NCBI GenBank assembly: GCA_025642075.2
Contig: JAODUO010000975.1
Span: forward strand, 392,501-456,500
Source: Ridgeia piscesae
Taxonomy: Eukaryota > Annelida > Polychaeta > Sabellida > Siboglinidae
Direction: 5' to 3'
Length of the DNA stretch: 64,000 nucleotides
A model generated the notes under the pieces. The model ran no database searches. It was given only the letters and a program-made list of their open reading frames with translations, and had not been told where the DNA came from. Position 1 is the stretch's first letter. The number at the start of each line of letters is the position of its first letter. Position numbers and translations under genes: made by a program. Shown here one piece after another: positions 1-11,209 of this stretch.

Positions 1-399
1 GGGCAGTTCAGCACGAAGCGCTAGTCATATATCATAAGTCGACACACCTCACCGCAAACACGGCACCAGAAGCGAGGCGCAACTGATCCATCTCGGACGG
101 AACGTACCCTCTATAACATGTTGCTGGCGGCTTATGGTAAACCAGTAGTTCGGTTCACCGTAGTGAATAACGACAGGGCCGAGGTGTCTATCGTTGTGTT
201 CTGTGCTCGCCGGTGTCACGTATCACCTCGAACGAGCGGTAGCCTCAGACATGTCGCGTTCGCAACGAAACAAAACAAACCGACAAGTAAAGAAATAAAG
301 AAATGTGTGTGTGTCATTTTGTTCAATAAGTTATAGTTCAAAATGTCAATCACATAACACTGTTTTAATTATTATGATCACCAGTACAGTCGAGTTACA
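1..399. other. Unassigned flank
   Basis: No gene, RNA or repeat recognised. A 72-codon plus-strand frame at 118-336 has no recognisable motif and is probably chance. Confidence 0.4.
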
Positions 400-1689
400 A
401 TTTTGCGAACCTGGAAATGGTTGGTCGTATAAGGTTTTTTGCTGACTCTTGTAGATTACCTATCCCTCAACTCAAATCCGTGGGATTGCAATGCGCCTGG
501 TTGTGAACTAGGCAAATCCAAAATGGCTGCCGTAACCTGGTAAATTACAAAAAAAAGTGTTCGTCTTTACACTACAGCATGCTAGGGACATGAGTGTGGT
601 GTATCGACGCATGCTTTAGCATATGTCGAATTCAATGGAACCATTTCTAATTATGTCCGACTATGCTCACATGACCTAAATTCTAAATGGCCGCCTTTAA
701 AAAACAATTTAATAGCCAAAATCGAGCACAACTTGATTGACTTATGCTATATTGACATAATTGTTTTGTCAATTCCTATGTTTTGCCATATCAGGAATTC
801 GACGGAACAATTTCCAAATATGCCCTACTGTGAAAGCCTAATCATTTTCAAAATGGTTGCCATGTTAACAGAAAATATGCAAGGGCCACGATTTCTTGTC
901 TCTTTCTCAATACTGGTAAACACTTGTACTGATTAATTATAAGCGAAATAAATATCATGCAATGTTTTAACAAATGTGAAATTCGATGTCATCTTTTACA
1001 ATAATGTCCGATTATGCTCACGTGACATAAATTCAAAATCTCCGCCATTTTAAGTGATAATAGCCAAACCTGAGCTTTAAATGGATCCCATTGTACCCGA
1101 AAATAGCCAAAATCGACCATAATTTTGATTGCATAATCCTAGAAACATGATAGTATAACAATGGTTTCGGTGGAATGTTTTCCAGTTATTTTGTGTGGGG
1201 TGTAAATTGGCAAAAAGTCACTTGCTAAAATTGAGGCGTTTGTAATATAATATTTATTTACAATTCTTTAGCAATGACCATTCATCGGGACTGACTTCCG
1301 GGTATCCTAATAGTTGTACATTCATGTATGTTTACAGCTGACAAGAAGCATACCGAAACTTCCAAAGTGGTATGCAGTAACCACGAATGTAGCACACACG
1401 TACAACATTCAAAAGTACAAACTAAGAAGTACTCAATTACATAATTGCTATAACACATTCAGCATGTGTTTGCAACGACAAGTTTCAACCATCGTCACGT
1501 TGTTGCCCAAACGTTGACAAGAGCCTTCTTATATGCCATGCTCTTCGTGATAGCATCGCTTGCTTGATGTTGTGATGTTGTAGTCAACCGCCCCTTCTCC
1601 TGCACGCCGAATACGCCCATGATGTTTTGCTGACATGTCATCATAGCGATGGAAGATTATCAGCAAATATGTTCATTGGTACTGACTGA

Positions 1690-2149
1690 ATCTCTCATTC
1701 AAAATGTTGACGAGATATGAAGCTGACGCAGCAAAAGGCCAAACAATATGATATAGAAGTTGTTGGCCATCGACGATCACTATGTCTGGAGCAGCTGGTT
1801 GAAGTTCATCCACTTTCAGATTAGAGACGAGAGTGGATTTTGTCCCTGTCCTCAGACATCCATATTCATCAATGATTGATGCAGGAACAGCGCACAGTTC
1901 ATAGTCAAAGAGTGTTTGAAGTTCGACTTACCGGTGCTGCCCTACCGTGATGAGACGACTGATTAGTGATGCCATGTCACTGAGAGTCTTATCACCTATG
2001 GTTACGCCGTATTCAATTGATTCTATGGTTTTGACTTTTCTTTTCAGGGGAGCATGGAAGTCATCAGGGAATGATGACCTGACGTCTAGGAGCATGCTCT
2101 CCCCTGTCTTGATGAGGGCTTCCTGTGTGAAGACAGAAGCATTCGCCAT
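1690..2149 (-). pseudogene. PIN-like transposon-associated protein, fragment
   Basis: Reading from 2149 down, the frame opens with MANASVFTQEAL and runs through FPDDFHAPLKRKV and LITVGQH. It then meets an in-frame stop near 1930 and continues in the same frame with TLFDYELCAVPASIIDEYGC to about 1690. The same blocks occur in the plus-strand copy at 5080-5400 (FPTGFHAKF, LLVVGQQREMEL, FGYELCAVLPSLMDEYGC), so these are paralogues. The second half of the protein, with the acidic and GKGK motifs, is missing. I recognise the family as a repetitive, PIN/FEN1-like protein common in mollusc and cnidarian genomes; its biochemical role is not established by what I see. Confidence 0.65.
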
Positions 2150-2939
2150 TTAGCCATTAAACGATGCTATAGAAGCTTGAACTTGTCGTTTTGAGAAGAT
2201 GAGAATGCTCCATCAACTCTCTGTAAACACGATTCATATCATCTGCATATGAGCCTCTTCTCTCCTTCCTCCTTACTTATCTCCTCCTTCATCTCCTTAT
2301 CAGCTTAGTACATGGACTGGAAGGAAGGCAGTAGACCAGCAAACTCCGCCTTATGTTGACTGCTTATGGGTGGGAGTTTGTCAGTGGTGCAGGATGTATG
2401 CCAACTCTAAGCATAGCAAGAGCATCAGCAAATCCCATGCCTTCATGGACGTCATCAATTGTCAGTGTAAAGCAGTATGGAAAGCTTGCAGCATTCATGC
2501 ATGTAGCTGTTCTTCCGCAGGATTATCATGTATCTGTGTCTGTGTTTATGAAGGAATGTGCCTCAATCCTTTCTCCGAACACGATGAGAATGAAGCTAGA
2601 TATGATCATTAGGATGAAGGTGACAATTCAGAGGAAATACATACAAGTGAGGGACTAGAGAGAATGGTGGGCTTTTTATAAGAACGCGATGTGAATAATA
2701 TCTCTTTCAAATACAATTGGTTAATGATACATGGTCTATGTCCAAATGAAATTTGTCATTGCAAACAATGTATTGCTCCGTGTGTTTCAGCAATTATATA
2801 ATCGAATATGTCTTACATTGTACTTCTAAATGTTGTATATGTGTGATACAGATTCATTCGTGGTTACTGTATACCATTATGGAAGCTTTTGCGTACTAGT
2901 TGTAAACTGTGGTCATATACGTGTATATATACGTGGATA
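2150..2939. other. Element interior without recognisable gene
   Basis: Lies between the pseudogene and the SINE fragment inside inverted-repeat copy 1. The overlapping short frames at 2353-2658 have no recognisable motif. Probably decayed element sequence. Confidence 0.4.
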
Positions 2940-3112
2940 TATGGTGGATGTGTGTACGAGCAGCCTTCGCGCATTAATTGTAGCATATGGCTGGATGCTT
3001 CCCAGAGAAGCCGAGCTGGTGTCTGAGTGAACAGGTCTGTCAGGGAAGTAAAGTGTAAAGCGCATTGAACGGTCCTGAGGACTGGATACTGATAAGAACT
3101 TGCCTTTTTTAC
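2940..3112 (+). mobile_element. 5'-truncated tRNA-derived SINE
   Basis: Matches the 3' body of the SINEs at 37928-38262 and 61993-62285. Shared landmarks are the 'gctggatgcttcccagagaag' type block, 'gaacaggtctg', 'aaagtgtaaag' and 'cctgaggactggatactg'. The tRNA head is missing. The element ends directly at the CA-rich microsatellite that starts near 3116, suggesting that the tract grew from the SINE tail. Confidence 0.7.
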
Positions 3113-3115
3113 TTA

Positions 3116-3271
3116 CACATACAAATACGCATACACATACACATACACGTACTCGTACACGTACGCGTACGCGTAGGCGTAGGCGTAGGTGCACGCGCAC
3201 ACGCACACGCACACGCACACGCACACGCACACGCACACGCACACGCACACGCACACGCACACGCACACGCA

Positions 3272-3320
<49 letters not shown>
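3116..3320. repeat. CA-rich compound microsatellite
   Basis: Runs from ACACAT-type through ACGT/GCGT-type and ACACGC hexamers to pure AC. Its long open frames on both strands (poly-TH, poly-CV, poly-HA) are artefacts of the repeat. Confidence 0.95.
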
Positions 3321-4430
3321 GCATACATGAAGTTACAGCTATTGGCATACCCGGAACTCAGTCACGGTGAATGTTCAGTGCCAAAGAGGAACTGTGACTA
3401 AATGTTATAATTACAAGCGTCGCAATTTTAACAAGTGCTTTAATTATTGCTAATTTATACCCATACAAAATAATTGGAAAACATTCCACCGAACTCGAGT
3501 TTCTAGGATTATCCAATTAAAATGTAATGGCTATTCTTTGTAAAATAAATGGTGGCTATTTTGAATGTTGGTCACTTGTTCATAATCTGACATCTTTGGA
3601 CATTTTCTCATTGAATTGATTTAGCAAGACATAAGGATGGACTCCTAAATCAAATATTAAGCATAAGTCAATTAAACGTTATGCTCGGTTATGGCTATTA
3701 TCACTTAAAATGGCGGTCATTTTGAACTTTTATTACGTGGGAATAATCGGATATCATTGGAAATTATTACATTGAGTTTCTCATAATATATGTCAAAACA
3801 TTGCATGATATTTATTTCACTTATGCAGTACATAGTCTAGATGCCAGCTGTATGCTTTCAATGGTGAACCTAGAAATTGTAATTACTGTAAGGTTTTTTG
3901 ATTGATATGTATTCACATGAGTGTCTGGAAGATGTTGAGCTTTGTTGGCACTGGCCCAACTTTCGGGAACTTTTATAATTAGCTAATTAGCGTTATTAAC
4001 GCAAATTAAACTTGACCCAACAGAACTAATAGGCATAGAATCATGTGTGATAGCACTTTTCTATATAAGTTTGACTCGATGAATTCCTTTATGATATTTT
4101 TGTTGTGATTAAAAGCCTAGGTCCATGTATATAATCAAGGTCAAGGTCATTTTTTGATTGTTTAAATTTACTTATTTTCACACATCGTAATCAAGTTATG
4201 GAAGTAACTTATGTTTATGTGGGTGCATCGGCCACTTCATGCAGGGGTCAGGTCTCGAGACGCATTGGTGCTGCCTTTGGGGAATCAGCAGCATTATAGG
4301 TCATGGGAAACCACGGGTGCGTGCGTTGCGCGCATTCAGGATGGTTTCTTCCATTCTCCTACAATCCTTCCTGCAGACTGGCTTCAAGACGTGGGAGGAG
4401 ATATGTGAATACATGGAGAGGGCACGGCTG

Positions 4431-4543
4431 TATCCAACTGGTCGCCACTAGGTAGACAACATCATAACCCCAACCTTGCTCGCACACCAGTTTCTCCTTA
4501 GTTGTGTTATGAGGTTGTCTACCCAGTGGCGACCAGTTGGATA
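4431..4543. repeat. 38-bp inverted repeat (fold-back)
   Basis: Arms 4431-4468 and 4506-4543 are reverse complements with 2 mismatches in 38, separated by 37 bases. They lie inside element copy 2, upstream of its pseudogene. The frames crossing it are short and unrecognised. Confidence 0.85.
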
Positions 4544-4559
4544 AAGCCATGCCTCCTCT

Positions 4560-5079
4560 AGAGAGGCTTCTACACCAGCTCTGCAACAACCATCAATTAC
4601 CATATTTTTTATCGCTGGACACCACAACTATGCAAGGTGCCTCTCATGGCACTGCCTCGAGATGTCAGTACTCATGCCTGCCGAGGGCAAGGACGACCTT
4701 CTCTCCGGTGCATTTGTCTGCAGACACAAGGCAAGCAGCTGGTATGCTGTCTCTGCCGATCAGATCGCGGAGCAGACGGCAATAAATATCGGAAAAGGCG
4801 GACTGAAGGGTATCATACTATCCTCAACATAAGTATCAGAATAGATTGACTCTGCCCATATCTTCATATGTTTCTGACACGTTTGACCATTTCTACTCAC
4901 CAGATCTGTCAACAGTCCCACCGAAAAGCCGCACAAGGTGTGAAGAGATGTAAAGTTGATGAAGATGACAGCCACCGTATCAGTACAGAACTTGGAAATC
5001 ATCACCCCCCCCCTCCGATACCGAGAGTGGTGTCCTCTACAACATCCATAATGGACACCTGGCTCCAACTATCGTCAAT
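4560..5079. other. Element interior, unrecognised
   Basis: Short frames on both strands without motifs. It could be the decayed N-terminal part of the PIN-like gene that follows, but I cannot align it. Confidence 0.3.
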
Positions 5080-6480
5080 GTGTTAGATTCCTTGGCACTT
5101 GGTGGGACGATGGCAACTGAATTTCGCAACTCATTCCCAACCGGATTCCATGCAAAGTTCAGTTTGCCAGTGAATACTATGGAACATCTTAAACGAGGTG
5201 TCAGAATTTGTAATAAGGTCGTGTTCGACCTAGAGTCCATATTTCTCCGTCTATTGGTGGTCGGTCAACAACGCGAGATGGAACTCCTGCCAATATTTGG
5301 GTATGAGCTATGTGCTGTCCTTCCATCACTTATGGATGAGTATGGTTGCCTCCGGAGAGGGAATAAGGCTATACTAATTCACAAGCTTGGAGTAAACATC
5401 GCAAGCCTCCACGCACTGACGTTATCGTGGCCCCCAGCAGCTCTTGTATCACGTGGTCTGGCCATGTGGGGGGAAGTGTGGGTGTGCTGGCGCAGTCACT
5501 GAAAGCGCGGCTTTAAGTGTGTGCTGCTACAGAGAGAATCCTCCTTTTTACCGTTACACTGAAATATCGGCTTAGGACCATGAGAGGCAGCGTGCTTGTG
5601 TTGGCTCCACTACATTCAACTTGGACCTCAACAGCCCTCTGCCAAGTCGTGAGGCAGTGATGAAGAACAAACATAACAAGCGTGGCCTGTCACGTCTTCT
5701 CAACACGTTCAACCTGGGGTGTGGGATATCAGCTGAGAGCAGTTTGATGGCGTCTTTTTGCACGATGAAGCAGCTGTCACATTCATTAGCTATCTCTTTC
5801 AAGCCGGCGATGCTGGTCGTCAGGTGATCAGACTTCTCAGCAACGACAGCGATATGTTCGTGCTGAGGGACACAGTGTGCTACAAGCTACTTAGAGCCCA
5901 TGCACTAAGCGGCTGTTATACTGTGTCCTTCCCATTCGGCAAAGGCAAGGCCTCTGTTCTGAAGACACTGATAGCAGGCAACTTTCCAGGGCTGTTCAAT
6001 ATCCTAGGTGAGGGCAATACCACTCACGCGGACCTCATGGCAGTTGGACAGCAGTTCTTTGCGGTACTGTATGGAGAACCCACGGGCATCTCGAAGACTC
6101 AACCTCGGTATAATATGTACACTCGCAAACAGGGGAAGCCACTGCGCATAATGTTACTGCCTCCAACGAACACAAACCTATACTTCCGCGTGCGATGTGC
6201 TCATCTGCAGATGTGGCGTTGGATGGCAATTGACCAACAGGGTCCTCCATATGTCTTCATCTCAAAGTATGGCTGGAAAATATACGATGGGATACCAGGA
6301 CCACCGCTTCTAATGAAGGTCTTTAGCTGCCGCTTTCGAGCGAAGGACAAGGCATGCAAGGAACGCAATTGTAGCTGTTGCCGTGAAAATCTCAGCTACA
6401 TAAACTACTGCCTCTGCACAGCAGGTAATGACTGCTGCAACCATATTTACGAAGAAAGAGGAGATGGAGGAGAACGATAA
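5080..6480 (+). pseudogene. PIN-like transposon-associated protein, broken
   Basis: The coding remnant is spread over frames. 5080-5400 encodes an N-terminal block (FPTGFHAKF, LLVVGQQREMEL, LPSLMDEYGCLRRGNKAI). 5621-5760 encodes LPSREAVMKNKHNKRGLSRL in another frame. 5758-6480 is open and carries HDEAAVTFISYLFQAGDAG, the acidic segment RLLSNDSDMFVL, AHALSGCYTVSFPFGKGKA, RYNMYTRKQGKPLRIMLLPP and a Cys-rich tail (CSCCRENLSYINYCLC). From memory of the family, a block expected between FVLRD and AHALSG is missing, so there is at least one internal deletion besides the frameshifts. The HDEA and acidic motifs fit a PIN/FEN1-like nuclease fold; this is family recognition, not proof of activity. It is a dead copy. 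Confidence 0.7.
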
Positions 6481-7290
6481 CCAGCATGACCATGACTATG
6501 ATTATGATTATATAGATCGGGATGAGTTATAAGAACAATGCTCAGCATTGGATGGATAATATGTTATGATCTATGTTAATTTGATTTTACTATCAATGTT
6601 TACATTTGGTTATATAAGCCGTAGGCGTTTCTCTGCTAATAACATTTTCTATGAATAAAACCAATGATTATCTGTTTGATTGGCAGTTACGCGAAGTGAG
6701 GAACTTAAGTAAATTTCAAAAATGTTGAGCCAAAATGACCTTGACCTTGATTTTCTACATTGACCTTGACCTTTGATCACGACAAAAATGTCAGAAATGA
6801 ATGCCTCGAGTATTTTATAGACAAGTGTTATCACACATGATTCTATGCATATTAGTTCAAACGTTTTATTTGGATCAAGCTTAATTAGCGTTAATAATGA
6901 TAATTAGCTAATAAAAAAGTCCCCAAAGTTGTAACAGTGCCAACAAAGTTCAAAACGTTGGCTAATTCTTTGTGAAAATGATGGCCATTTTGAATTTTAG
7001 TCACGTGAATAATTATAGTCGAACATCATTTGAAATGGGTCCATTGAATTCCTCATTCCGGCGTGCGGTTAGACATCAAAAGTATGTCCCTAGCATGCTG
7101 TAGTGTAAAGATGAACACATTTTGTCATTTACCAAAATCACGGCAGCCATCTTCTTAGATGTGGCTGGTTCCGTGGGTTGGCGCGTTGCCATCCCACGGA
7201 TATGAGTTAAGGAACACATAATCTGTTTGATTCAGCAACAAAACCATATACGACCAACCATTTCCAGGTTTCATACAGTACATAATACGG

Positions 7291-8104
7291 CGGCAGCTCA
7301 ACTAATTATAATATAATTATTATACTACCGTGTAGGCGAGTTTGACGTTTTGTCTGCACGTGATTACGTTGTTTGCATGTTCTAAACAAATGCAATTCCT
7401 GTAGTTATAATGGACCACTCAGTTTCTGCCTTACTGTAGAAAATAACCGTTTTAGTTACAATATTTGTAAGTCACGTAATCTGTGTTTATTATCAGGATG
7501 TGTCTCAAAATATTACTGCAAATTGTATATGTCAGTTTTCTCATGAAACAATAATTATATAATTATATTACAGGTATCAGGCGGTGCAAATTAAGAATAT
7601 TAACTGTTCGTAATGTTACTTATATAACTTACTAAATATGAACCACCAGCAATGTTGATTGCTCAGATTCGAAACGTATCCCCGTATTAAAGTAACCATA
7701 TATTAGATTGGGCAATCCACTCCAAATACCACAGTTTGGCCGAAGCTAGCTTCAATTAAACTCCTTGAGGCGACAACACCTTTCAGCCCCTCAAAACATC
7801 TCCTCGGCTAAGTTACGCAGCTGGGCGACTAGAACGTTTGTGGTTGGGGCTGTTTATAGAACACTCTCGCGCAAGCAAACTCATTTCATACTGCGATGCA
7901 TTCCCATTTTCTCGAGCGACTTAGGAACTTTCTTTGGAAATACTATATCGGAAAATGCTATATTGAGTGCAAACACGCACAGCATATATATAATCGTGAT
8001 ACTGCAGTAAATTTCACTGTTTCGAAATTTCGTAACCTTTCTTCCCTAATGTACGGATTACTAGATAACAGTATTGCATATGTAACAAGCATCCAATCAT
8101 GAAA
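7291..8104. other. Intergenic, nothing recognised
   Basis: A/T-rich. The 60-80 codon frames at 7765-8102 overlap each other and have no known motif. Confidence 0.4.
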
Positions 8105-8717
8105 TATGATATATGATATATGATATGTTATGTGTTACGTGTTACGTGTTACGTGTTACGTGTTACGTGATACGTGATACGTGATACGTGATACGTGATA
8201 CGTGATACGTGATACGTGATACGTGATACGTGATACGTGATATGATATGATATGATATGATATGATATGATATGATATGATATGATATGATATGATATGA
8301 TATGATATGATATGATATGATATGATATGATATGATATGATATGATATATGATATATGATAGATATGTTATGATAACTATGTATAACTGTATACGAGAAT
8401 GTATACTGTATACTGTATACTGTATACTGTATACTGTATACTGTATACTGTATACTGTATACTGTATACTGTATACTGTATATGTATACTGTATACTGTA
8501 TACTGTATACTGTATACTGTATACTGTATACTGTATACTGTATACTTATACATTATATATATATATATAATTATAATATATATATTATATTTATATTACA
8601 TATATATATATACATACGTTACATTTGCTATACATTACATACATTATATATGTTAACATACATTACATACAGTATGATATTATATACATTACATTATATA
8701 TATTTATATATATATAC

Positions 8718-8774
<57 letters not shown>

Positions 8775-8775
8775 T
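8105..8775. repeat. Series of 7-mer, 5-mer, 7-mer and AT microsatellites
   Basis: In order: GTGTTAC heptamers, GTGATAC heptamers (to about 8240), TGATA pentamers (to about 8345), a short transition, TATACTG heptamers (8400-8548), then AT dinucleotide and degenerate AT (8550-8775). Adjacent blocks differ by one or two bases per unit. The poly-YCILYTV open frames are repeat artefacts. Confidence 0.95.
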
Positions 8776-9526
8776 ATATATTTGCTAGTTAGTGTTTAAG
8801 CAAAGCAAAACATAAAAACCTATTAGAGAATGTTTCTGTAAAGCGTTTCATTTTCGTGTGCCAGATGTACACTTTTTGTGTGGATACCCTATATACACGC
8901 ACGCACGCACACACGTACGCACGAACGAACGCATGCACATTTCACTTGTGTATATGAACACGTCGTATCTTTTGTTTCGTTCGAGGATGTAAATGTCCTG
9001 AAGTCGCAAATGAAATGTTAACTTATCGTTGTGATACTATAGGGTTATCGGGCTGGGAGATGCACAACAAATACGATGTGAAGATTGTCCAATGACAACA
9101 AATGTACTTCGCCGCTGAGGGAGGTCATACATTGTAGTTCTTCTTGATAATTAATAATAATGAACAAAATGTAATGTATTAAGTTGTGGAATTCTATGTT
9201 TTGCCAAGAAAGGGTCAGATAGGCTAATCCCTAGTGAAACTTCGCTTTAAATGGACACGAACTACATCTTTTTGGGCTTTTGCATATAAAATAGTTACAC
9301 AAATACAATTAAGCAAACACAATTAAGAATATTATATCAGTAGTTTATTAGAATAACCTCACACATAATTTAAATTGCAGATGAGATGGATGGGAATACA
9401 TGACCATCGGTTTATTCGACACCTTTGTTCGTTCGTCAGTGACAGTGCATTAAGGCTAGAAGCTTACCAGAGAAGTCGACATGGCGTACACTAGAATGTA
9501 TAGGTCTGCTAGAGACCAACGTTTAA
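8776..9526. other. Intergenic, nothing recognised
   Basis: Unique-looking A/T-rich sequence apart from a short ACGC/ACGA-rich patch near 8896-8940. No coding frame with a motif. Confidence 0.4.
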
Positions 9527-9688
<162 letters not shown>

Positions 9689-9949
9689 ACGCTCTAATTT
9701 GTTCGTTAGTTATAGCTGTATAGTTCCCATGTTCAGCATCACTGACGCACAGAATGCGATTCAATGCATCATCCAAGGCCAGTTGTGTATCTGCGATATT
9801 CCGACCTATCCGTTTGATACTGCAAGTATCAGTGCTATCAACATGTTGTACATATATGTGACAAATTACATCAGGGCTACAGCAGAAGGAACGAAACCGT
9901 TTTGGAGAAACTGTTTTTTTCGTTTGTAGCTTTTGTGATTGTGTACATG

Positions 9950-10212
<263 letters not shown>

Positions 10213-10491
10213 TTATGTATAACTCTTCCTAATAAGCACCACATGAGAGTTAATGAACATCCTGTGGTATTTATACCATAAATGCTTTGCGTTTCGCTGC
10301 ATATTGATGATTTGACACATGCGCAGAAATGTCACCAGCAAAGTTTATAACGCCCGAAAAATTGTAAGCGAGACAGCGCAACGAAAACGCGTGTCGACCG
10401 CATCTTAGCGAGTTTCCGCGGTGTGCGGCCGTTTTAGAGGTACTCAAAATCGCTTACCTATCCATATGATACGTAGAGCCTGTTGCTTTGA

Positions 10492-11007
10492 GTGACAGTC
10501 CCACCATTTGACATTGTTAATGTCAATGATTGTGAATTTGAAACCGTGTCACGCCAGTGGAGACATTTCTTCAGGGCGATTCAACAACAGGACCGACACG
10601 AAAAGGGAGAACTTAATACGACCAGTGATTACACAGTTCAGTTCACACAGCACGCGTCTCTGCAATTTGTGTCAGGGCGTATTTTCTTACAAAAGGGAGC
10701 ATTGCCACAACCAATTTACTTACCTCAATCAGGTCTATTTGTCTCCTTCACAACTATGGCATCTTCCACTCACCTGTTCAAGCTGTTATATTTTACAACG
10801 CATGTCCAACGAATTTACATTCAAAATTATACTGCTGTCATATTTTCTTTATATTTTAAAAAATTTCCACCTCTGTCTTTTAATTTATTACATTTTGTAG
10901 TGTCATGGACACACAGCACTGTTATTCATAATATACTTCTAACAGGTAAAGCCCTGTTCATACTGTTCAACCAAGATCGAATTCGACGTCGAAAACAATC
11001 TGGTTGA
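10492..11007 (+). CDS. Unrecognised 171-codon open frame
   Basis: The frame begins MTVPPFDIVNVNDCEFETV and ends near 11007, just upstream of the Harbinger remnant. An overlapping frame at 10508-10900 is also open. I see no conserved domain, signal peptide or transmembrane pattern beyond a hydrophobic C-terminal third. Position suggests it could be a decayed accessory (Myb/MADF) gene of the Harbinger element, but no Myb or MADF tryptophan pattern is visible. It may well be chance. Confidence 0.2.
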   Translation: MTVPPFDIVNVNDCEFETVSRQWRHFFRAIQQQDRHEKGELNTTSDYTVQFTQHASLQFVSGRIFLQKGALPQPIYLPQSGLFVSFTTMASSTHLFKLLYFTTHVQRIYIQNYTAVIFSLYFKKFPPLSFNLLHFVVSWTHSTVIHNILLTGKALFILFNQDRIRRRKQSG

Positions 11008-11084
11008 AAGCAATCGCATTGAAAGCAACAGCGATTGCAAGCAACTGGCGTGTTCACACCATTCGACGTCGAAAGGGAGTACGT

Positions 11085-11209
11085 ACGAATTTGTATAACG
11101 TGATGTGTCACGTGATTACATGACAGCAATGGATTCCTACACTGACGAAGCTATCGCGATTGCTGTAGCGGCATGTAACCACGTGACACATCACGTTATA
11201 CAAATTCGT
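11085..11209. repeat. 38-bp inverted repeat around the transposase start
   Basis: Arms 11085-11122 and 11172-11209 are reverse complements with one mismatch in 38 and 49 bases between them. The core is 'cgtgatgtgtcacgtg'. The right arm is read as codons (ACNHVTHHVIQIR) of the Harbinger frame that starts at 11121. Confidence 0.9.

Larger units (their letters stand above)
400..3835. mobile_element. Degenerate inverted-repeat DNA element, copy 1
   Basis: The left arm (about 700-1240) reappears in reverse complement at about 3440-3835. Shared blocks include the A/T-rich stretch at 940-1060 against 3690-3835 and the segment around 1140-1190 against 3470-3510. The outer part of the left arm (400-700) instead pairs with 6985-7285, the right arm of the neighbouring copy, so this copy seems to have lost its own right tip. 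The interior holds a minus-strand PIN-like pseudogene, a SINE fragment and a microsatellite. The class of DNA transposon is not determined. I see no target-site duplication with certainty. Confidence 0.6.
3840..7290. mobile_element. Inverted-repeat DNA element, copy 2
   Basis: The left arm at about 3935-4165 pairs in reverse complement with about 6725-6955. Shared blocks are the TTAATTAGC-type block near the inner edge, 'atcatgtgtgataacac'-type sequence, and tandem TGACCTTGACCT motifs. The outer right arm (6985-7285) pairs with 400-700 of copy 1, through 'cagcatgctagggacat', 'cctggaaatggttggtcgta' and 'atggctgccgt'. A stretch near 3868-3910 resembles 404-450 in direct orientation, as expected if a second element begins there. 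The interior carries a plus-strand PIN-like pseudogene. The two copies look like adjacent or nested members of one family in opposite gene orientation. Confidence 0.6.
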
